A DNA stretch of 64,000 nucleotides from Serratia plymuthica NBRC 102599 (GCF_001590925.1 NZ_BCTU01000012.1:1-64000), one strand, 5' to 3'. Counted from the first letter of the stretch, positions 21,747 through 35,092 are shown. Made by a program: numbers and translations. The notes: generated by a model not told the origin, from the letters alone.

Positions 21747-23288
21747 ATGCAACTGAATTCCACCGAAATCAGCGAACTGATCAAGCAGCGCATTGCTCAG
21801 TTCAATGTGGTGAGCGAAGCTCACAATGAAGGTACTATTGTTTCCGTCAGTGACGGGATCATCCGCGTTCACGGTCTGGCCGAAGTTATGCAGGGCGAAA
21901 TGATCGCGCTGCCAGGCAACCGTTACGCAATCGCATTGAACCTGGAGCGCGACTCCGTAGGTGCCGTGGTTATGGGTCCGTACGCGGATCTGGCCGAAGG
22001 CATGAAGGTAAAATGTACCGGCCGTATTCTGGAAGTTCCGGTTGGCCGTGGCCTGCTGGGCCGTGTAGTTAACACCCTGGGCGCACCTATCGACGGTAAA
22101 GGCCCGGTTGATAACGACGGTTTCTCCCCGGTTGAAGCTATCGCCCCTGGTGTTATCGAGCGTCAATCCGTAGATCAGCCGGTTCAGACTGGCTACAAAT
22201 CTGTTGATGCGATGATCCCAATCGGCCGTGGCCAGCGTGAGCTGGTGATCGGTGACCGTCAGACCGGTAAAACCGCTCTGGCCATCGATGCGATCATCAA
22301 CCAACGCGACTCCGGCATCAAATGTGTTTACGTGGCTATCGGCCAGAAAGCATCCACCATCGCTAACGTGGTACGCAAACTGGAAGAGCACGGCGCATTG
22401 GCTAACACCATCGTTGTGGTTGCGACCGCGTCTGAATCCGCTGCACTGCAATACCTGGCTCCCTATGCCGGTTGTGCGATGGGTGAATACTTCCGTGACC
22501 GCGGTGAAGATGCACTGATTGTTTACGATGACCTGTCCAAACAGGCTGTCGCTTATCGTCAGATCTCCCTGCTGCTTCGTCGTCCACCAGGTCGTGAAGC
22601 TTACCCAGGCGACGTATTCTACCTCCACTCCCGTTTGCTGGAGCGTGCTGCGCGTGTTAACGCCGACTACGTTGAAGCCTTCACCAAAGGTGAAGTCAAA
22701 GGCCAAACCGGTTCACTGACCGCTCTGCCGATCATTGAAACCCAGGCAGGTGACGTTTCCGCGTTCGTTCCGACCAACGTAATCTCGATTACCGATGGTC
22801 AGATCTTCCTGGAATCCAACCTGTTTAACTCCGGTATTCGTCCGGCAGTTAACCCGGGTATCTCTGTATCCCGTGTGGGCGGTGCAGCGCAAACCAAGAT
22901 CATGAAAAAACTGTCCGGTGGTATTCGTACCGCGCTGGCACAGTATCGTGAACTGGCTGCGTTCTCTCAGTTCGCTTCCGATCTGGATGATGCGACCCGC
23001 AAACAGCTGAGCCACGGTCAGAAAGTGACCGAGCTGCTGAAACAGAAACAGTATGCGCCGATGTCCGTCGCACAACAGTCTCTGGTGCTGTTTGCCGCAG
23101 AACGTGGCTACCTGAACGACGTTGAAGTCGCGAAAGTCGTGAGCTTCGAAGCCGCGCTGGTTGCTTACGCAGACCGCGAGCATGCCGAGTTGCTGAACCA
23201 CATCAACCAAACTGGCAATTTCAACGATGAGATCGAGGGCAAGCTGAAAGCTATCCTCGAGACCTTCAAGAAAACCCAGTCCTGGTAA
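21747..23288 (+). CDS. atpA: ATP synthase subunit alpha (F1)
   Basis: A 513-residue F1 subunit carrying the non-catalytic nucleotide sites. The P-loop is GDRQTGKTA (about residues 169-177). The family signature [14 protein letters not shown] contributes the arginine near the catalytic site (SVSR, about 373-376). Length equals E. coli AtpA. Codon use is strongly biased to common enterobacterial codons, as expected for a highly expressed gene. Confidence 0.98.
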   Translation: MQLNSTEISELIKQRIAQFNVVSEAHNEGTIVSVSDGIIRVHGLAEVMQGEMIALPGNRYAIALNLERDSVGAVVMGPYADLAEGMKVKCTGRILEVPVGRGLLGRVVNTLGAPIDGKGPVDNDGFSPVEAIAPGVIERQSVDQPVQTGYKSVDAMIPIGRGQRELVIGDRQTGKTALAIDAIINQRDSGIKCVYVAIGQKASTIANVVRKLEEHGALANTIVVVATASESAALQYLAPYAGCAMGEYFRDRGEDALIVYDDLSKQAVAYRQISLLLRRPPGREAYPGDVFYLHSRLLERAARVNADYVEAFTKGEVKGQTGSLTALPIIETQAGDVSAFVPTNVISITDGQIFLESNLFNSGIRPAVNPGISVSRVGGAAQTKIMKKLSGGIRTALAQYRELAAFSQFASDLDDATRKQLSHGQKVTELLKQKQYAPMSVAQQSLVLFAAERGYLNDVEVAKVVSFEAALVAYADREHAELLNHINQTGNFNDEIEGKLKAILETFKKTQSW

Positions 23289-23347
23289 CGCCTAACGGTC
23301 CTGCTGTTGAAAGACAGCAGGCCGTCTGGTAATGAGGAGAAGCAGAG

Positions 23348-24211
23348 ATGGCCGGCGCAAAAGAGATACGTAGTAAGATCGCGAGCGTGCAAAACACGCA
23401 AAAGATCACTAAAGCGATGGAAATGGTCGCCGCCTCCAAAATGCGTAAATCGCAGGAACGCATGGCGGCCAGCCGTCCTTATGCAGAGACCATGCGCAAA
23501 GTGATTGGTCACCTTGCGTTAGGTAATCTGGAATATAAGCACCCGTACCTGGATGAGCGTGACGTTAAGCGCGTCGGGTATCTGGTGGTGTCTACTGACC
23601 GTGGTCTCTGTGGTGGCTTGAACATCAACCTGTTCAAGCGGCTGTTGTCAGAGATGAAAGGCTGGTCCGAAAAAGGCGTCGAAGTTGATTTGGCGTTGAT
23701 TGGCTCGAAAGCGGCTTCTTTCTTTGGTTCCGTGGGCGGCAACGTGGTTGCCCAGGTGACCGGCATGGGGGATAAACCTTCCCTGTCGGATCTGATCGGG
23801 CCGGTGAAAGTGATGCTGCAAGCCTACGACGAAGGTCGTTTGGACAAGCTGTACATTGTCAGCAACAAATTTGTCAATACGATGTCCCAGGAACCACAGA
23901 TCGTTCAGCTGCTGCCGTTACCGCCTTCCGATGACGGTGAGCTGAAGAAAACGTCCTGGGATTACCTGTATGAACCCGATCCAAAAGTGCTGCTTGATAC
24001 CTTGCTGCGCCGCTATGTGGAATCGCAAGTTTATCAGGGCGTCGTGGAAAACCTGGCCAGCGAGCAGGCCGCACGAATGGTAGCGATGAAAGCCGCAACC
24101 GATAACGGCGGTAGCCTGATCAAAGAGCTGCAGTTGGTATACAACAAGGCTCGTCAGGCCAGCATCACTCAGGAACTCACCGAGATCGTTTCGGGAGCCT
24201 CCGCGGTTTAA
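23348..24211 (+). CDS. atpG: ATP synthase subunit gamma (F1 shaft)
   Basis: A 287-residue central rotor shaft. The long N-terminal helix ([20 protein letters not shown]) and C-terminal helix ([22 protein letters not shown]) form the coiled coil that turns inside alpha3beta3. Between them lies a Rossmann-like domain. ATG 23348 follows GAGGAGAAGCAG. Confidence 0.97.
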   Translation: MAGAKEIRSKIASVQNTQKITKAMEMVAASKMRKSQERMAASRPYAETMRKVIGHLALGNLEYKHPYLDERDVKRVGYLVVSTDRGLCGGLNINLFKRLLSEMKGWSEKGVEVDLALIGSKAASFFGSVGGNVVAQVTGMGDKPSLSDLIGPVKVMLQAYDEGRLDKLYIVSNKFVNTMSQEPQIVQLLPLPPSDDGELKKTSWDYLYEPDPKVLLDTLLRRYVESQVYQGVVENLASEQAARMVAMKAATDNGGSLIKELQLVYNKARQASITQELTEIVSGASAV

Positions 24212-24216
24212 GCTAG

Positions 24217-25626
<1,410 letters not shown>

Positions 25627-25646
25627 CGTCTTGAGAGGAGGGTGAT

Positions 25647-26066
25647 ATGGCTATGACTTACCATCTGGATGTAGTCAGCGCGGAAAAACATATGTTTTCC
25701 GGCCTGGTGCAAAAGATCCAGGTGACAGGTAGCGAAGGCGAACTGGGGATTTTCCCTGGCCATGCGCCGCTGCTGACTGCCATCAAGCCTGGCATGGTGC
25801 GTATTGTTAAACAACACGGTGAAGAAGAGTTCATCTACCTGTCCGGTGGTATCCTTGAGGTACAACCGAGCGTGGTAACCGTGCTGGCTGACACTGCTAT
25901 CCGTGGAACGGACCTCGACGAAGCGAGAGCGCTGGAAGCTAAGCGTAAAGCTGAAGAGCATATCAGCAGCTCTCATGGCGATGTCGACTATGCTCAGGCA
26001 TCTGCAGAACTGGCGAAAGCGATCGCGAAACTGCGCGTTATCGAGCTTACCAGAAGATCGATGTAA
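25647..26066 (+). CDS. atpC: ATP synthase subunit epsilon (F1)
   Basis: A 139-residue rotor subunit and intrinsic inhibitor of ATP hydrolysis. The N-terminal beta sandwich ([19 protein letters not shown]) and the C-terminal pair of helices ([15 protein letters not shown]...[13 protein letters not shown]) are complete. Last gene of the operon, followed by a terminator. Confidence 0.97.
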   Translation: MAMTYHLDVVSAEKHMFSGLVQKIQVTGSEGELGIFPGHAPLLTAIKPGMVRIVKQHGEEEFIYLSGGILEVQPSVVTVLADTAIRGTDLDEARALEAKRKAEEHISSSHGDVDYAQASAELAKAIAKLRVIELTRRSM

Positions 26067-26101
26067 TATTTTGGCGTGTGCATAACGCAGCTAAAATTAA
26101 G

Positions 26102-26130
26102 AAAGCGGCCTATAGGGTCGCTTTTTTTTT
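26102..26130 (+). terminator. atp operon terminator
   Basis: Stem AAAGCGGCC / GGTCGCTTT, with one G-T pair and a 5-nt loop, followed by an unbroken T-run. It starts 35 bp after the atpC stop. Confidence 0.85.
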
Positions 26131-26362
26131 GCTTTAAAATAAGCGTTTCTACCCGGCGGGGATTGTGATGTATAACACCCGGTACAGGCTAAAAATGTCT
26201 CCGATTGCCGACAATTATACCCTGCATAACGGGATGTCAGGCTGAGCTGCGGAACGCCTAGTGCCACATGGCTTATGCCCGGTTCGTGCAGAGAAATATG
26301 TAGTAATATTGTCACCAAAGGGTTCTACTTTCGTCCATCAAAATGGAGTTATCAGGTTGCTT

Positions 26363-27733
26363 ATGTCGAACAGCGCAATGAGTGTGGTGATCCTCGCCGC
26401 GGGCAAGGGAACACGCATGTATTCCGATCTTCCCAAGGTGTTACATCCGTTGGCCGGCAAGCCGATGGTGCAGCACGTCATTGATGCCGCGATGAAACTG
26501 GGCGCGAAAAACGTCCATCTGGTGTATGGCCACGGCGGTGATTTGCTGAAAAGTACCCTGACCGATGAAGCGTTGAACTGGGTGCTGCAGGCCGAGCAAC
26601 TGGGTACCGGCCATGCCATGCAGCAGGCTGCGCCGCATTTTGCCGATGATGAAGACGTCCTGATGCTGTACGGTGACGTGCCGCTGATCTCCGTCGATAC
26701 GCTCACTCGCCTGCTGGCGGCGAAGCCGCAGGGCGGCATTGGCCTGCTGACGGTAAAGCTGGCTGACCCAAGCGGTTACGGCCGCATCGTGCGTGAGAAC
26801 GACGATGTAGTGGGTATCGTTGAGCATAAGGATGCCAGCGAAGCCCAGCGCCAGATTACTGAAATCAATACCGGTATTTTGGTCGCTAACGGGCGCGATC
26901 TTAAGCGCTGGTTGGGGATGTTGAACAACGACAATGCGCAGGGTGAATTCTACATCACGGATATTATTGCGCTGGCCCATGCCGATGGTAAGAAAATTGA
27001 AGCGGTGCACCCGTCACGCCTGAGCGAAGTGGAAGGCGTGAATAACCGCCTGCAGCTGTCGCGGCTTGAGCGTATCTATCAGGCAGAACAATCTGAAAAA
27101 TTACTGCTGGCCGGCGTAATGCTGCTGGATCCGGCGCGTTTTGACCTGCGTGGGGAACTTGTGCACGGCCGCGATATCTCTATTGATGCTAATGTCATCA
27201 TCGAAGGATCGGTAACGCTGGGGGACCGGGTGAAGATCGGTGCCGGCTGTGTACTGAAAAACTGCGTGATCGGCGATGACTGCGAAATCAGTCCGTACAG
27301 CGTGTTGGAAGATGCGGTGCTGGAATCTGCTTGTACCGTGGGGCCATTTGCCCGTTTACGCCCGGGCGCAGAGTTGGCAGAAGGCGCTCACGTCGGCAAT
27401 TTCGTGGAGATAAAAAAAGCGCGTCTGGGCAAAGGTTCCAAAGCGGGCCATCTGAGCTACCTGGGTGATGCTGAAATTGGCGATGATGTGAATATCGGTG
27501 CCGGTACCATTACCTGTAACTATGATGGTGCCAATAAGCATAAAACCGTTATTGGCGACGGCGTGTTTGTCGGTTCAGACACCCAACTGGTGGCGCCGGT
27601 TTCCGTTGGCAAAGGTTCCACCATTGCTGCGGGTACCACGGTCACCCGTGATATCGCTGAAAACGAGCTGGTGCTGAGCCGCGTCAAGCAGGTGCATATT
27701 CAGGGCTGGCAGCGCCCGGTGAAAAAGAGATAG
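26363..27733 (+). CDS. glmU: Bifunctional GlcNAc-1-P uridylyltransferase / GlcN-1-P acetyltransferase GlmU
   Basis: A 456-residue enzyme making UDP-N-acetylglucosamine, precursor of peptidoglycan and LPS. The N-terminal nucleotidyltransferase domain has [15 protein letters not shown] (about residues 11-25). The C-terminal left-handed beta helix of hexapeptide repeats (from about 250) carries the acetyltransferase site and ends with the typical basic tail RPVKKR. ATG 26363 ([15 protein letters not shown]) gives the E. coli length. An in-frame ATG at 26261 adds 34 unrelated residues. It precedes glmS and in E. coli is co-transcribed with it. Confidence 0.96.
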   Translation: MSNSAMSVVILAAGKGTRMYSDLPKVLHPLAGKPMVQHVIDAAMKLGAKNVHLVYGHGGDLLKSTLTDEALNWVLQAEQLGTGHAMQQAAPHFADDEDVLMLYGDVPLISVDTLTRLLAAKPQGGIGLLTVKLADPSGYGRIVRENDDVVGIVEHKDASEAQRQITEINTGILVANGRDLKRWLGMLNNDNAQGEFYITDIIALAHADGKKIEAVHPSRLSEVEGVNNRLQLSRLERIYQAEQSEKLLLAGVMLLDPARFDLRGELVHGRDISIDANVIIEGSVTLGDRVKIGAGCVLKNCVIGDDCEISPYSVLEDAVLESACTVGPFARLRPGAELAEGAHVGNFVEIKKARLGKGSKAGHLSYLGDAEIGDDVNIGAGTITCNYDGANKHKTVIGDGVFVGSDTQLVAPVSVGKGSTIAAGTTVTRDIAENELVLSRVKQVHIQGWQRPVKKR

Positions 27734-27743
27734 CCCTTCATCT

Positions 27744-27847
27744 TTCGAGCTGCAGCGTTGTTGGCTTCATGCCAGAACCCCAGTCACTTACTTGAGTAAG
27801 CTCCTGGGGATTCTGGCACTTGCCGTCTAGCTGCAACCCGAAATCTA
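27744..27847. repeat. Palindromic intergenic repeat element (glmU-glmS)
   Basis: An imperfect palindrome of about 100 bp. The core is nested: GCCAGAA-CCCCAG ... CTTACTTGAGTAAG ... CTGGGG-A-TTCTGGC (27770-27816). It is flanked by TTCGAGCTGCAGC and by CTAGCTGCAACCCGAA, which are inverted relative to each other. The shape is that of the small non-coding palindromic repeats scattered in Yersinia/Serratia intergenic regions; I cannot name the family with certainty. It would fold into a strong cruciform or RNA hairpin inside the glmUS transcript. Confidence 0.7.
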
Positions 27848-27865
27848 TTGGGCGGTAGTTAAAAA

Positions 27866-27914
27866 ATTATGTTTTGTATTGGGCTCCGAAGATGAGCCCA
27901 ATACAAAACATAAT
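27866..27914. repeat. Perfect 21-bp inverted repeat before glmS
   Basis: Arms 27866-27886 and 27894-27914 are perfect reverse complements (core TGTTTTGTATTGGGCTC) around the 7-nt loop CGAAGAT. No T-run follows on either side beyond the A/T-rich arm ends. It could be a terminator-like or RNase processing hairpin between glmU and glmS. Confidence 0.75.
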
Positions 27915-28017
27915 AATCCCCATTCTCTACAGGCTCGGGGACGCACGGTAAAAACCGGCAAAATCAGGTCAAGGCATCGAAAGCGCCCCGAAAGGCGTTT
28001 AATTAGGAATACAACTG

Positions 28018-29847
28018 ATGTGTGGAATTGTAGGCGCAGTAGCGCAACGTGATATTGCAGAAATTCTGTTGGAAGGGTTACGCCGTCTTGAGTACCGCGG
28101 TTACGACTCCGCCGGTCTGGCGGTGGTTGATGCCGAAGGCAACGTAAGCCGTTTACGCCGCGTAGGCAAAGTCAATAAACTGACCGAAGCCGCAGAACAA
28201 CACGAGCTGCATGGTGGCACCGGTATTGCTCACACCCGCTGGGCAACGCACGGTGAACCTACCGAAGCGAATGCGCACCCGCATGTTTCTGATTACATCA
28301 CCGTGGTGCATAACGGCATCATCGAAAACCACGAACCGCTGCGTGAATTGCTGATCGAGCGCGGTTATCACTTCAGCTCTGAGACCGACACTGAGGTGAT
28401 TGCACACCTGGTGCATTGGGAACAGCGCCAGGGCGGTACGCTGCTGGAAGTGGTGCAGCGCGTGATTCCACAATTACGCGGCGCCTACGGCACCGTGGTC
28501 ATGGACAGCCGCGATCCTAGCGTGCTGGTGGCTGCGCGCTCCGGTAGCCCGTTGGTTATCGGCCGCGGCGTGGGCGAAAACTTTATCGCTTCCGATCAGC
28601 TGGCTCTGCTGCCGGTAACTCGCCGCTTTATCTTCCTGGAAGAAGGCGACGTGGTGGAAGTGACCCGCCGCACCGTCAGCATTTTCGACAAACAGGGGAA
28701 CGCCATCGAGCGTCCTGAGATCGAATCCAAAGTGCAGTATGACGCCGGTGACAAAGGCGCTTACCGTCACTACATGCAAAAAGAGATCTACGAACAGCCG
28801 CTGGCGCTGAAAAACACCCTGGAAGGGCGTTTCAGCCATGGCCAAATCAACCTGAGCGAACTGGGTCCGCGCGCCGATGAATTGCTGGCTAAAGTGCAGC
28901 ACGTGCAAATCATCGCCTGCGGCACCTCCTACCACTCCGGTATGGTGGCGCGTTATTGGTTCGAAGCGCTGGCCGGCGTGCCGTGCGACGTCGAAATCGC
29001 CTCGGAATTCCGCTACCGCAAATCTGCCGTGCGCCCGGGCAGCCTGATCATCACGCTGTCGCAGTCCGGTGAAACCGCCGATACCCTGGCGGCGTTGCGC
29101 CTGTCTAAAGAGCTGGGTTACCTCGGTTCCCTGGCGGTGTGTAACGTGGCCGGTTCTTCGCTGGTGCGTGAGTCCGATTTGGCGCTGATGACCAAAGCCG
29201 GTACTGAAATCGGCGTAGCTTCTACCAAAGCCTTCACCACACAGCTTGCGGTATTGCTGATGCTGGTGGCGCGTTTGGGTCGTCTGAAAGGCATGGCGGA
29301 AAGCGTTGAGCATGAAATCGTGCATGCTCTGCAGGCGCTGCCGGCGCGTATCGAACAGATGCTGTCGCTGGACAAAAATATTGAAGCGCTGGCGGAAGGT
29401 TTCTCCGACAAGCATCACGCGCTGTTCCTTGGCCGTGGCGATCAGTACCCGATCGCTATGGAAGGCGCACTGAAGCTGAAAGAGATCTCCTACATTCATG
29501 CGGAAGCCTATGCGGCGGGTGAGCTGAAACATGGCCCGCTGGCGTTGATCGACGCCGATATGCCGGTCATCGTGGTGGCGCCGAACAACGAACTGCTGGA
29601 AAAACTGAAGTCCAACATCGAAGAAGTGCGCGCGCGCGGCGGCCAGCTGTACGTGTTCGCCGATCAGGACGCCGGTTTCGTCAGCAGCGAAGGGATGACC
29701 ATCATTCCATTGCCGCACGTGGAAGAAATCGTGGCGCCGATCTTCTATACCGTGCCGTTGCAGCTGCTGTCCTATCACGTAGCGCTGATCAAAGGCACCG
29801 ACGTTGACCAGCCGCGTAATCTGGCGAAGTCCGTCACGGTAGAGTAA
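28018..29847 (+). CDS. glmS: Glutamine-fructose-6-phosphate aminotransferase GlmS
   Basis: A 609-residue enzyme that makes glucosamine-6-phosphate from fructose-6-phosphate and glutamine, the committed step to amino sugars. The N-terminal class II glutaminase domain begins MCGIVGA with the nucleophile Cys2 and has [13 protein letters not shown]. Two SIS sugar-isomerase domains follow (from about 280), with [11 protein letters not shown] and the C-terminal KSVTVE. In E. coli its mRNA is controlled by GlmZ/GlmY sRNAs and RNase cleavage of the glmUS transcript. A GlmZ pairing site could not be verified by eye. Confidence 0.98.
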   Translation: MCGIVGAVAQRDIAEILLEGLRRLEYRGYDSAGLAVVDAEGNVSRLRRVGKVNKLTEAAEQHELHGGTGIAHTRWATHGEPTEANAHPHVSDYITVVHNGIIENHEPLRELLIERGYHFSSETDTEVIAHLVHWEQRQGGTLLEVVQRVIPQLRGAYGTVVMDSRDPSVLVAARSGSPLVIGRGVGENFIASDQLALLPVTRRFIFLEEGDVVEVTRRTVSIFDKQGNAIERPEIESKVQYDAGDKGAYRHYMQKEIYEQPLALKNTLEGRFSHGQINLSELGPRADELLAKVQHVQIIACGTSYHSGMVARYWFEALAGVPCDVEIASEFRYRKSAVRPGSLIITLSQSGETADTLAALRLSKELGYLGSLAVCNVAGSSLVRESDLALMTKAGTEIGVASTKAFTTQLAVLLMLVARLGRLKGMAESVEHEIVHALQALPARIEQMLSLDKNIEALAEGFSDKHHALFLGRGDQYPIAMEGALKLKEISYIHAEAYAAGELKHGPLALIDADMPVIVVAPNNELLEKLKSNIEEVRARGGQLYVFADQDAGFVSSEGMTIIPLPHVEEIVAPIFYTVPLQLLSYHVALIKGTDVDQPRNLAKSVTVE

Positions 29848-29866
29848 TCAGCTGCTGTTATGTTTG

Positions 29867-29894
29867 AAAAGCCGGCCTGAGCGCCGGCTTTTTT
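29867..29894. terminator. glmS terminator, probably bidirectional
   Basis: AAAAGCCGGC / GCCGGCTTTTTT with the 6-nt loop CTGAGC. A-tract and T-tract flank both sides, so it could also end the convergent gene at 29896. Confidence 0.9.
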
Positions 29895-29895
29895 A

Positions 29896-30276
29896 TCATT
29901 TAATTTTGTTATTCAGGTCTTGTACCGAGCGTTTCAGATCGCTGATTTCGCTTTGGGCATTGTCTTGCCCTTGTAACTTACGTTTCAGATTGTCGATCTC
30001 GCTGTTTTGATTTCGGTTCTCGCTTTCCATATTGCTCAGCTTGTCTTGCAGTTTCTTGATGGCCTGTTCCTGAAGCCTTAATTGTTCTTTGAAGCCGTCT
30101 AAATCTCCAAGATCATAATTGGAAATGATGTAGCCTTGGTCGTAATGGCTCCAAAGAAGAATGTTATCGGTACTGCCGCTCGATTGCTTGCTGCGCTGTA
30201 ATCCATCCGCCGCCGTGGCGTTGGCCATAGCCAGCAAACCAAGGCTAACCGTTGACAATATAAGTATTTTTTTCAT
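29896..30276 (-). CDS. Small exported coiled-coil protein, unknown function
   Basis: A 126-residue protein I do not recognise. Residues 1-23 are a clear signal peptide (MKKILILSTVSLGLLAMANATA, cleaved near ATA-A). Residues about 55-126 are a heptad-rich coiled coil (LQDKLSNMESENRNQNSEID then LKRSVQDLNNKI). There is no lipobox cysteine. GGGA lies 9 nt before the ATG. It is divergent from pstS and shares the upstream region with the two Pho boxes, so phosphate control is possible but unproven. It is not part of the E. coli locus as I recall it. It could be a periplasmic adaptor or an oligomeric envelope protein. Confidence 0.75.
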   Translation of the reverse strand: MKKILILSTVSLGLLAMANATAADGLQRSKQSSGSTDNILLWSHYDQGYIISNYDLGDLDGFKEQLRLQEQAIKKLQDKLSNMESENRNQNSEIDNLKRKLQGQDNAQSEISDLKRSVQDLNNKIK

Positions 30277-30375
30277 ATGAAGTCCCTTTTCCTGGGTAAG
30301 GTATAACAGAATGTTTCAGGTTAAATAATAGCCTAATCAATATGTTAATTGCACTCTTGGTGTCTTGTAATATAA

Positions 30376-30415
30376 CTGTCATATTTCGTACATTTTACTG
30401 TCACCAAACTGTCCT
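30376..30415 (+). promoter_or_regulatory. Two Pho boxes upstream of pstS
   Basis: CTGTCATATTTCGTACAT (30376-30393) and CTGTCACCAAACTGTCCT (30398-30415) each consist of CTGTCAT-like heptamers separated by 4 bp. They start 22 bp apart, two helical turns. The second matches the PhoB consensus better. The layout is like the E. coli pstS promoter. The proximal box ends 78 bp before the pstS ATG. Confidence 0.8.
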
Positions 30416-30493
30416 ATTTTCCCTCCTGCAGCAATACTTACTCTGATGAAAACGACTTGAAGTCGATTTTTGAATATCCCATTAGGAGGGATT

Positions 30494-31534
30494 ATGAAAC
30501 TGATGCGTACCACCGTCGCCAGTATTGTGGCAGCGACTTTCTCCCTGACCGCCGTGTCCGCGTTCGCTGCTGCCAGCCTGACCGGTGCAGGTGCGACATT
30601 CCCCGCTCCGGTGTATGCCAAGTGGGCAGATTCTTATCAGAAAGAAACCGGCAACAAGGTTAACTATCAGGGGATCGGTTCCTCTGGCGGCGTGAAGCAA
30701 ATCATCGCCAACACCGTTGACTTTGGTGCTTCTGATGCCCCGTTGTCTGACGACAAACTGGCGGCCGATGGCCTGTTCCAATTCCCTACCGTGATCGGCG
30801 GTGTAGTGCTGGCCGTAAACATCCCGGGTATCAAATCCGGTGAATTGACCCTGGACGGTAAAACGCTGGGTGACATCTACCTGGGCAACGTGAAGAAATG
30901 GAATGACCCGGCAATCACCAAGCTGAACCCGGGCGTCAAGCTGCCGGATCAGAATATCGCCGTGGTACGCCGCGCTGACGGTTCAGGCACCTCTTTCGTG
31001 TTCACCAGCTACCTGTCTAAAGCCAACGCGCAGTGGAAAGAGAAAATCGGCGCAGGCTCTACCGTTAACTGGCCAACCGGTCTGGGCGGCAAAGGCAACG
31101 ACGGCATCGCCGCGTTCGTACAGCGTCTGCCAGGCTCTATCGGCTACGTTGAGTACGCTTACGCCAAGCAAAACAACCTGGCTTACACCAAGCTGATTTC
31201 TGCCGACGGCAAGCCGGTCAGCCCAACCGAAGAGAGCTTCAGCGCCGCCGCTAAAGGCGTGGATTGGAGCAAAACTTTCGCTCAGGACCTGACTAACCAG
31301 AAAGGCGATGGCGCATGGCCAATCACCTCCACCACCTTCATCCTGGTGCACAAAGAGCAGAAAAACCCGGCTCAGGGCGCAGAAGTGCTGAAGTTCTTTG
31401 ACTGGGCGTACAAAACCGGCGCCAAGCAGGCCAACGATCTGGATTACGCCTCTCTGCCTAACGAAGTGGTTGAGCAGGTGCGTGCAGCATGGAAAACCAA
31501 CGTAAAAGACAGTTCCGGTAAAGCACTGTACTAA
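30494..31534 (+). CDS. pstS: Phosphate-binding periplasmic protein PstS
   Basis: A 346-residue high-affinity phosphate receptor. Signal peptide [26 protein letters not shown] is followed by mature [13 protein letters not shown] as in E. coli. Phosphate-contact loops [17 protein letters not shown] and RADGSGTSF are present. ATG 30494 follows AGGAGGGATT, a very strong ribosome site, which rules out the in-frame ATG at 30470. First gene of pstSCAB-phoU behind two Pho boxes. The 89-bp gap to pstC is usual and often holds a processing site that raises PstS yield. Confidence 0.97.
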   Translation: MKLMRTTVASIVAATFSLTAVSAFAAASLTGAGATFPAPVYAKWADSYQKETGNKVNYQGIGSSGGVKQIIANTVDFGASDAPLSDDKLAADGLFQFPTVIGGVVLAVNIPGIKSGELTLDGKTLGDIYLGNVKKWNDPAITKLNPGVKLPDQNIAVVRRADGSGTSFVFTSYLSKANAQWKEKIGAGSTVNWPTGLGGKGNDGIAAFVQRLPGSIGYVEYAYAKQNNLAYTKLISADGKPVSPTEESFSAAAKGVDWSKTFAQDLTNQKGDGAWPITSTTFILVHKEQKNPAQGAEVLKFFDWAYKTGAKQANDLDYASLPNEVVEQVRAAWKTNVKDSSGKALY

Positions 31535-31623
31535 AGAACGCAGGGGCGCGGGTTCACCGCGCTCCAGCCTATTTTGCAGGGCTCACCCATTGAGCTCGCC
31601 AGGGTTAAAACAGAGAGTGATCT

Positions 31624-32580
31624 ATGGCTGAGTATAAGCCGACCATTAAAGCACCGAGTAAAAATGGTGATGTCATCTTCAGCGCGCTGGTCAAACTGGC
31701 GGCGCTGATTACCCTATTGTTGCTGGGCGGCATTATTGTTTCGCTGATTTTCGCCTCCTGGCCGAGCATGCAGAAATTCGGCTTCGCCTTCTTGTGGACC
31801 AAAGAATGGGACGCGCCTGCCGAACAGTTCGGTGCGCTGGTTCCGATTTACGGTACCGTCGTCACGTCGTTGATTGCCCTGATTATTGCCGTACCCGTGA
31901 GCTTCGGTATCGCGCTGTTCCTGACCGAGCTGGCGCCAAACTGGCTGAGACGCCCACTGGGCATCGCTATTGAGTTGCTGGCGGCAATCCCGAGTATCGT
32001 TTACGGCATGTGGGGCCTGTTCGTGTTTGCGCCGCTGTTTGCCGAATATTTCCAGACTCCGGTTGGCGACGTGCTGTCCGGCATTCCTATTGTCGGCGAG
32101 CTGTTTTCCGGCCCGGCGTTCGGTATCGGTATTCTGGCAGCCGGGGTGATCCTGGCGATCATGATTATTCCTTACATCGCCGCCGTCATGCGCGACGTGT
32201 TCGAACAGACCCCGGTGATGATGAAAGAGTCGGCCTATGGCATCGGCTGCACCACCTGGGAGGTGATGTGGCGTATCGTGCTGCCGTTTACCAAGAATGG
32301 CGTGATTGGCGGCGTGATGCTGGGATTGGGTCGCGCGCTGGGGGAAACCATGGCGGTGACCTTCATCATCGGTAACACCTACCAGCTCGACAGCGCTTCA
32401 CTGTATATGCCGGGTAACAGTATTACCTCTGCGCTGGCCAACGAATTCGCCGAAGCGGAATCGGGCGTGCACACCGCAGCGTTGATGGAGCTGGGCCTGA
32501 TTCTGTTTGTTATCACCTTTATCGTCCTGGCGCTGTCGAAGTTGATGATCATGCGTCTGGCCAAGAAAGAGGGGCGCTAA
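31624..32580 (+). CDS. pstC: Phosphate ABC transporter permease PstC
   Basis: A 318-residue inner-membrane permease with six predicted helices and a cytosolic N-terminus. The coupling-helix EAA motif region is in [21 protein letters not shown]. It pairs with PstA to form the phosphate channel and takes part in signalling through PhoU to PhoR. It is 1 bp from pstA. Confidence 0.97.
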   Translation: MAEYKPTIKAPSKNGDVIFSALVKLAALITLLLLGGIIVSLIFASWPSMQKFGFAFLWTKEWDAPAEQFGALVPIYGTVVTSLIALIIAVPVSFGIALFLTELAPNWLRRPLGIAIELLAAIPSIVYGMWGLFVFAPLFAEYFQTPVGDVLSGIPIVGELFSGPAFGIGILAAGVILAIMIIPYIAAVMRDVFEQTPVMMKESAYGIGCTTWEVMWRIVLPFTKNGVIGGVMLGLGRALGETMAVTFIIGNTYQLDSASLYMPGNSITSALANEFAEAESGVHTAALMELGLILFVITFIVLALSKLMIMRLAKKEGR

Positions 32581-32581
32581 C

Positions 32582-33472
32582 GTGGCGACTATGGAAATGC
32601 AAAACGACGTGGCGCTGTTAGAAAGCCGCCGCAAAATGCAGGCCTGGCGCCGCCAGAAAAACCGACTGGCGCTGTTCTTGTCGATGGCGACCATGGTATT
32701 CGGCCTGTTCTGGCTGGTGTGGATCCTGTTCTCCACCGTGACCAAAGGCATCGACGGCATGTCGCTGGCGTTGTTCACCGAAATGACGCCGCCGCCGAAC
32801 ACCGCAGGCGGTGGCCTGGCGAACGCCATCGCCGGTAGCGGCTTGTTGATCCTGTGGGCCACCGTGTTCGGTACGCCGCTGGGCATCATGGCCGGCATTT
32901 ACCTGGCGGAGTACGGCCGTAAATCCTGGTTGGCGGAAGTCATCCGCTTTATTAACGATATTTTGCTGTCGGCGCCGTCGATAGTCGTGGGCCTGTTCGT
33001 CTACACCATTGTGGTGGCGAAGATGGAACACTTCTCCGGCTGGGCCGGGATCATCGCGCTGGCGTTGTTGCAGGTACCGATCGTTATCCGTACCACTGAA
33101 AACATGTTGAAGCTGGTGCCGGATACGCTGCGTGAGGCGGCTTACGCGCTGGGTACGCCGAAATGGCGCATGATTTCTGCCATCACGCTGAAAGCCTCGA
33201 TCTCCGGCATTATCACCGGCGTGTTGCTGGCCATTGCGCGTATCGCCGGGGAAACCGCACCGTTGCTGTTTACCTCGCTGTCGAATCAGTTCTGGAGCAC
33301 CGACCTGATGCAGCCGATCGCCAACCTGCCGGTCACCATTTTCAAATTCGCCATGAGCCCGTTCGCCGAATGGCAACAGTTGGCTTGGGCAGGGGTGCTG
33401 TTGATTACCCTGTGTGTACTGTTACTGAATATCCTGGCGCGTGTGGTTTTCGCCAAGCAGAAGCATTCATAA
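32582..33472 (+). CDS. pstA: Phosphate ABC transporter permease PstA
   Basis: A 296-residue partner of PstC. The EAA loop is [20 protein letters not shown] (about residues 192-211). The start is most likely GTG at 32582 ([13 protein letters not shown]), aligning with the E. coli N-terminus. An ATG three codons later is possible. The start lies 1 bp past the pstC stop, so translation is coupled. Confidence 0.96.
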   Translation: MATMEMQNDVALLESRRKMQAWRRQKNRLALFLSMATMVFGLFWLVWILFSTVTKGIDGMSLALFTEMTPPPNTAGGGLANAIAGSGLLILWATVFGTPLGIMAGIYLAEYGRKSWLAEVIRFINDILLSAPSIVVGLFVYTIVVAKMEHFSGWAGIIALALLQVPIVIRTTENMLKLVPDTLREAAYALGTPKWRMISAITLKASISGIITGVLLAIARIAGETAPLLFTSLSNQFWSTDLMQPIANLPVTIFKFAMSPFAEWQQLAWAGVLLITLCVLLLNILARVVFAKQKHS

Positions 33473-34297
<825 letters not shown>

Positions 34298-34311
34298 TTA
34301 CGGGAACCCAA

Positions 34312-35046
34312 ATGGACAACCTGAATTTAAATAAACACATTTCCGGCCAGTTCAACGCAGAACTTGAGCACATCCGTACCCAGGTGTTGACCATGGGCGG
34401 GCTGGTGGAACAGCAACTGACCGACGCTATCACCGCGATGCATAATCAGGACGGTGAACTGGCCAAACGCGTTATCGAAGGTGACGCCAAGGTCAATATG
34501 ATGGAAGTGGCGATCGACGAAGCCTGCGTGCGCATCATTGCCAAGCGCCAGCCGACCGCTAGCGATTTGCGTCTGGTGATGGCGATCATCAAGACCATCT
34601 CCGAGCTGGAACGTATCGGCGACGTGGCGGATAAAATTTGTCGCACCGCGCTCGAGAAATTCTCGCACCAGCATCAGCCGTTGCTGGTCAGCCTGGAGTC
34701 GCTTGGCCGCCATACCGTGCAGATGCTGCATGACGTGCTGGACGCCTTTGCGCGTATGGATCTGGATGAAGCTATCCGGATTTACCGCGAGGACAAGAAG
34801 GTCGATCAGGAGTATGAGGGCATCGTCCGTCAGTTGATGACCTATATGATGGAAGACACCCGCACTATTCCAAGCGTGCTGACTGCGCTGTTCTGTGCCC
34901 GTTCGATCGAGCGTATCGGCGACCGTTGCCAGAACATCTGCGAATTTATTTTCTACTTCGTGAAAGGTCAGGATTTCCGTCACATTGGCGGCGATGCGCT
35001 GGAAAAACTGCTGTCTGCCGACGGCAAAGAAGAGAAAAAAGAGTAA
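34312..35046 (+). CDS. phoU: Phosphate signalling protein PhoU
   Basis: A 244-residue negative regulator of the Pho regulon that links Pst transport state to the PhoR kinase. It has two repeated three-helix PhoU domains, each with a metal-binding ExxxD-type motif ([12 protein letters not shown] and [13 protein letters not shown]). ATG 34312 ([14 protein letters not shown]) matches the E. coli start. A possible upstream start at 34294 would overlap pstB. Last gene of the operon, followed by a hairpin. Confidence 0.97.
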   Translation: MDNLNLNKHISGQFNAELEHIRTQVLTMGGLVEQQLTDAITAMHNQDGELAKRVIEGDAKVNMMEVAIDEACVRIIAKRQPTASDLRLVMAIIKTISELERIGDVADKICRTALEKFSHQHQPLLVSLESLGRHTVQMLHDVLDAFARMDLDEAIRIYREDKKVDQEYEGIVRQLMTYMMEDTRTIPSVLTALFCARSIERIGDRCQNICEFIFYFVKGQDFRHIGGDALEKLLSADGKEEKKE

Positions 35047-35070
35047 TTTTCCCCGCGAGTTACTCCCCGG

Positions 35071-35092
35071 AAGGCGCAGAAAACTGCGCCTT
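35071..35092 (+). terminator. pst-phoU operon terminator
   Basis: AAGGCGCAG / CTGCGCCTT, 9-bp stem with a 4-nt loop, followed by TATGCTGTTT, 25 bp after the phoU stop. The T-tract is short. Confidence 0.65.

Noticed and set aside
21600-22706. A 368-codon open frame antisense to atpH/atpA
   Set aside because: Shadow of a highly expressed gene with strong codon bias; no domain visible.
28474-29778. A 434-codon open frame antisense to glmS
   Set aside because: Shadow of glmS; composition rich in His/Gln/Arg as expected from reverse reading.
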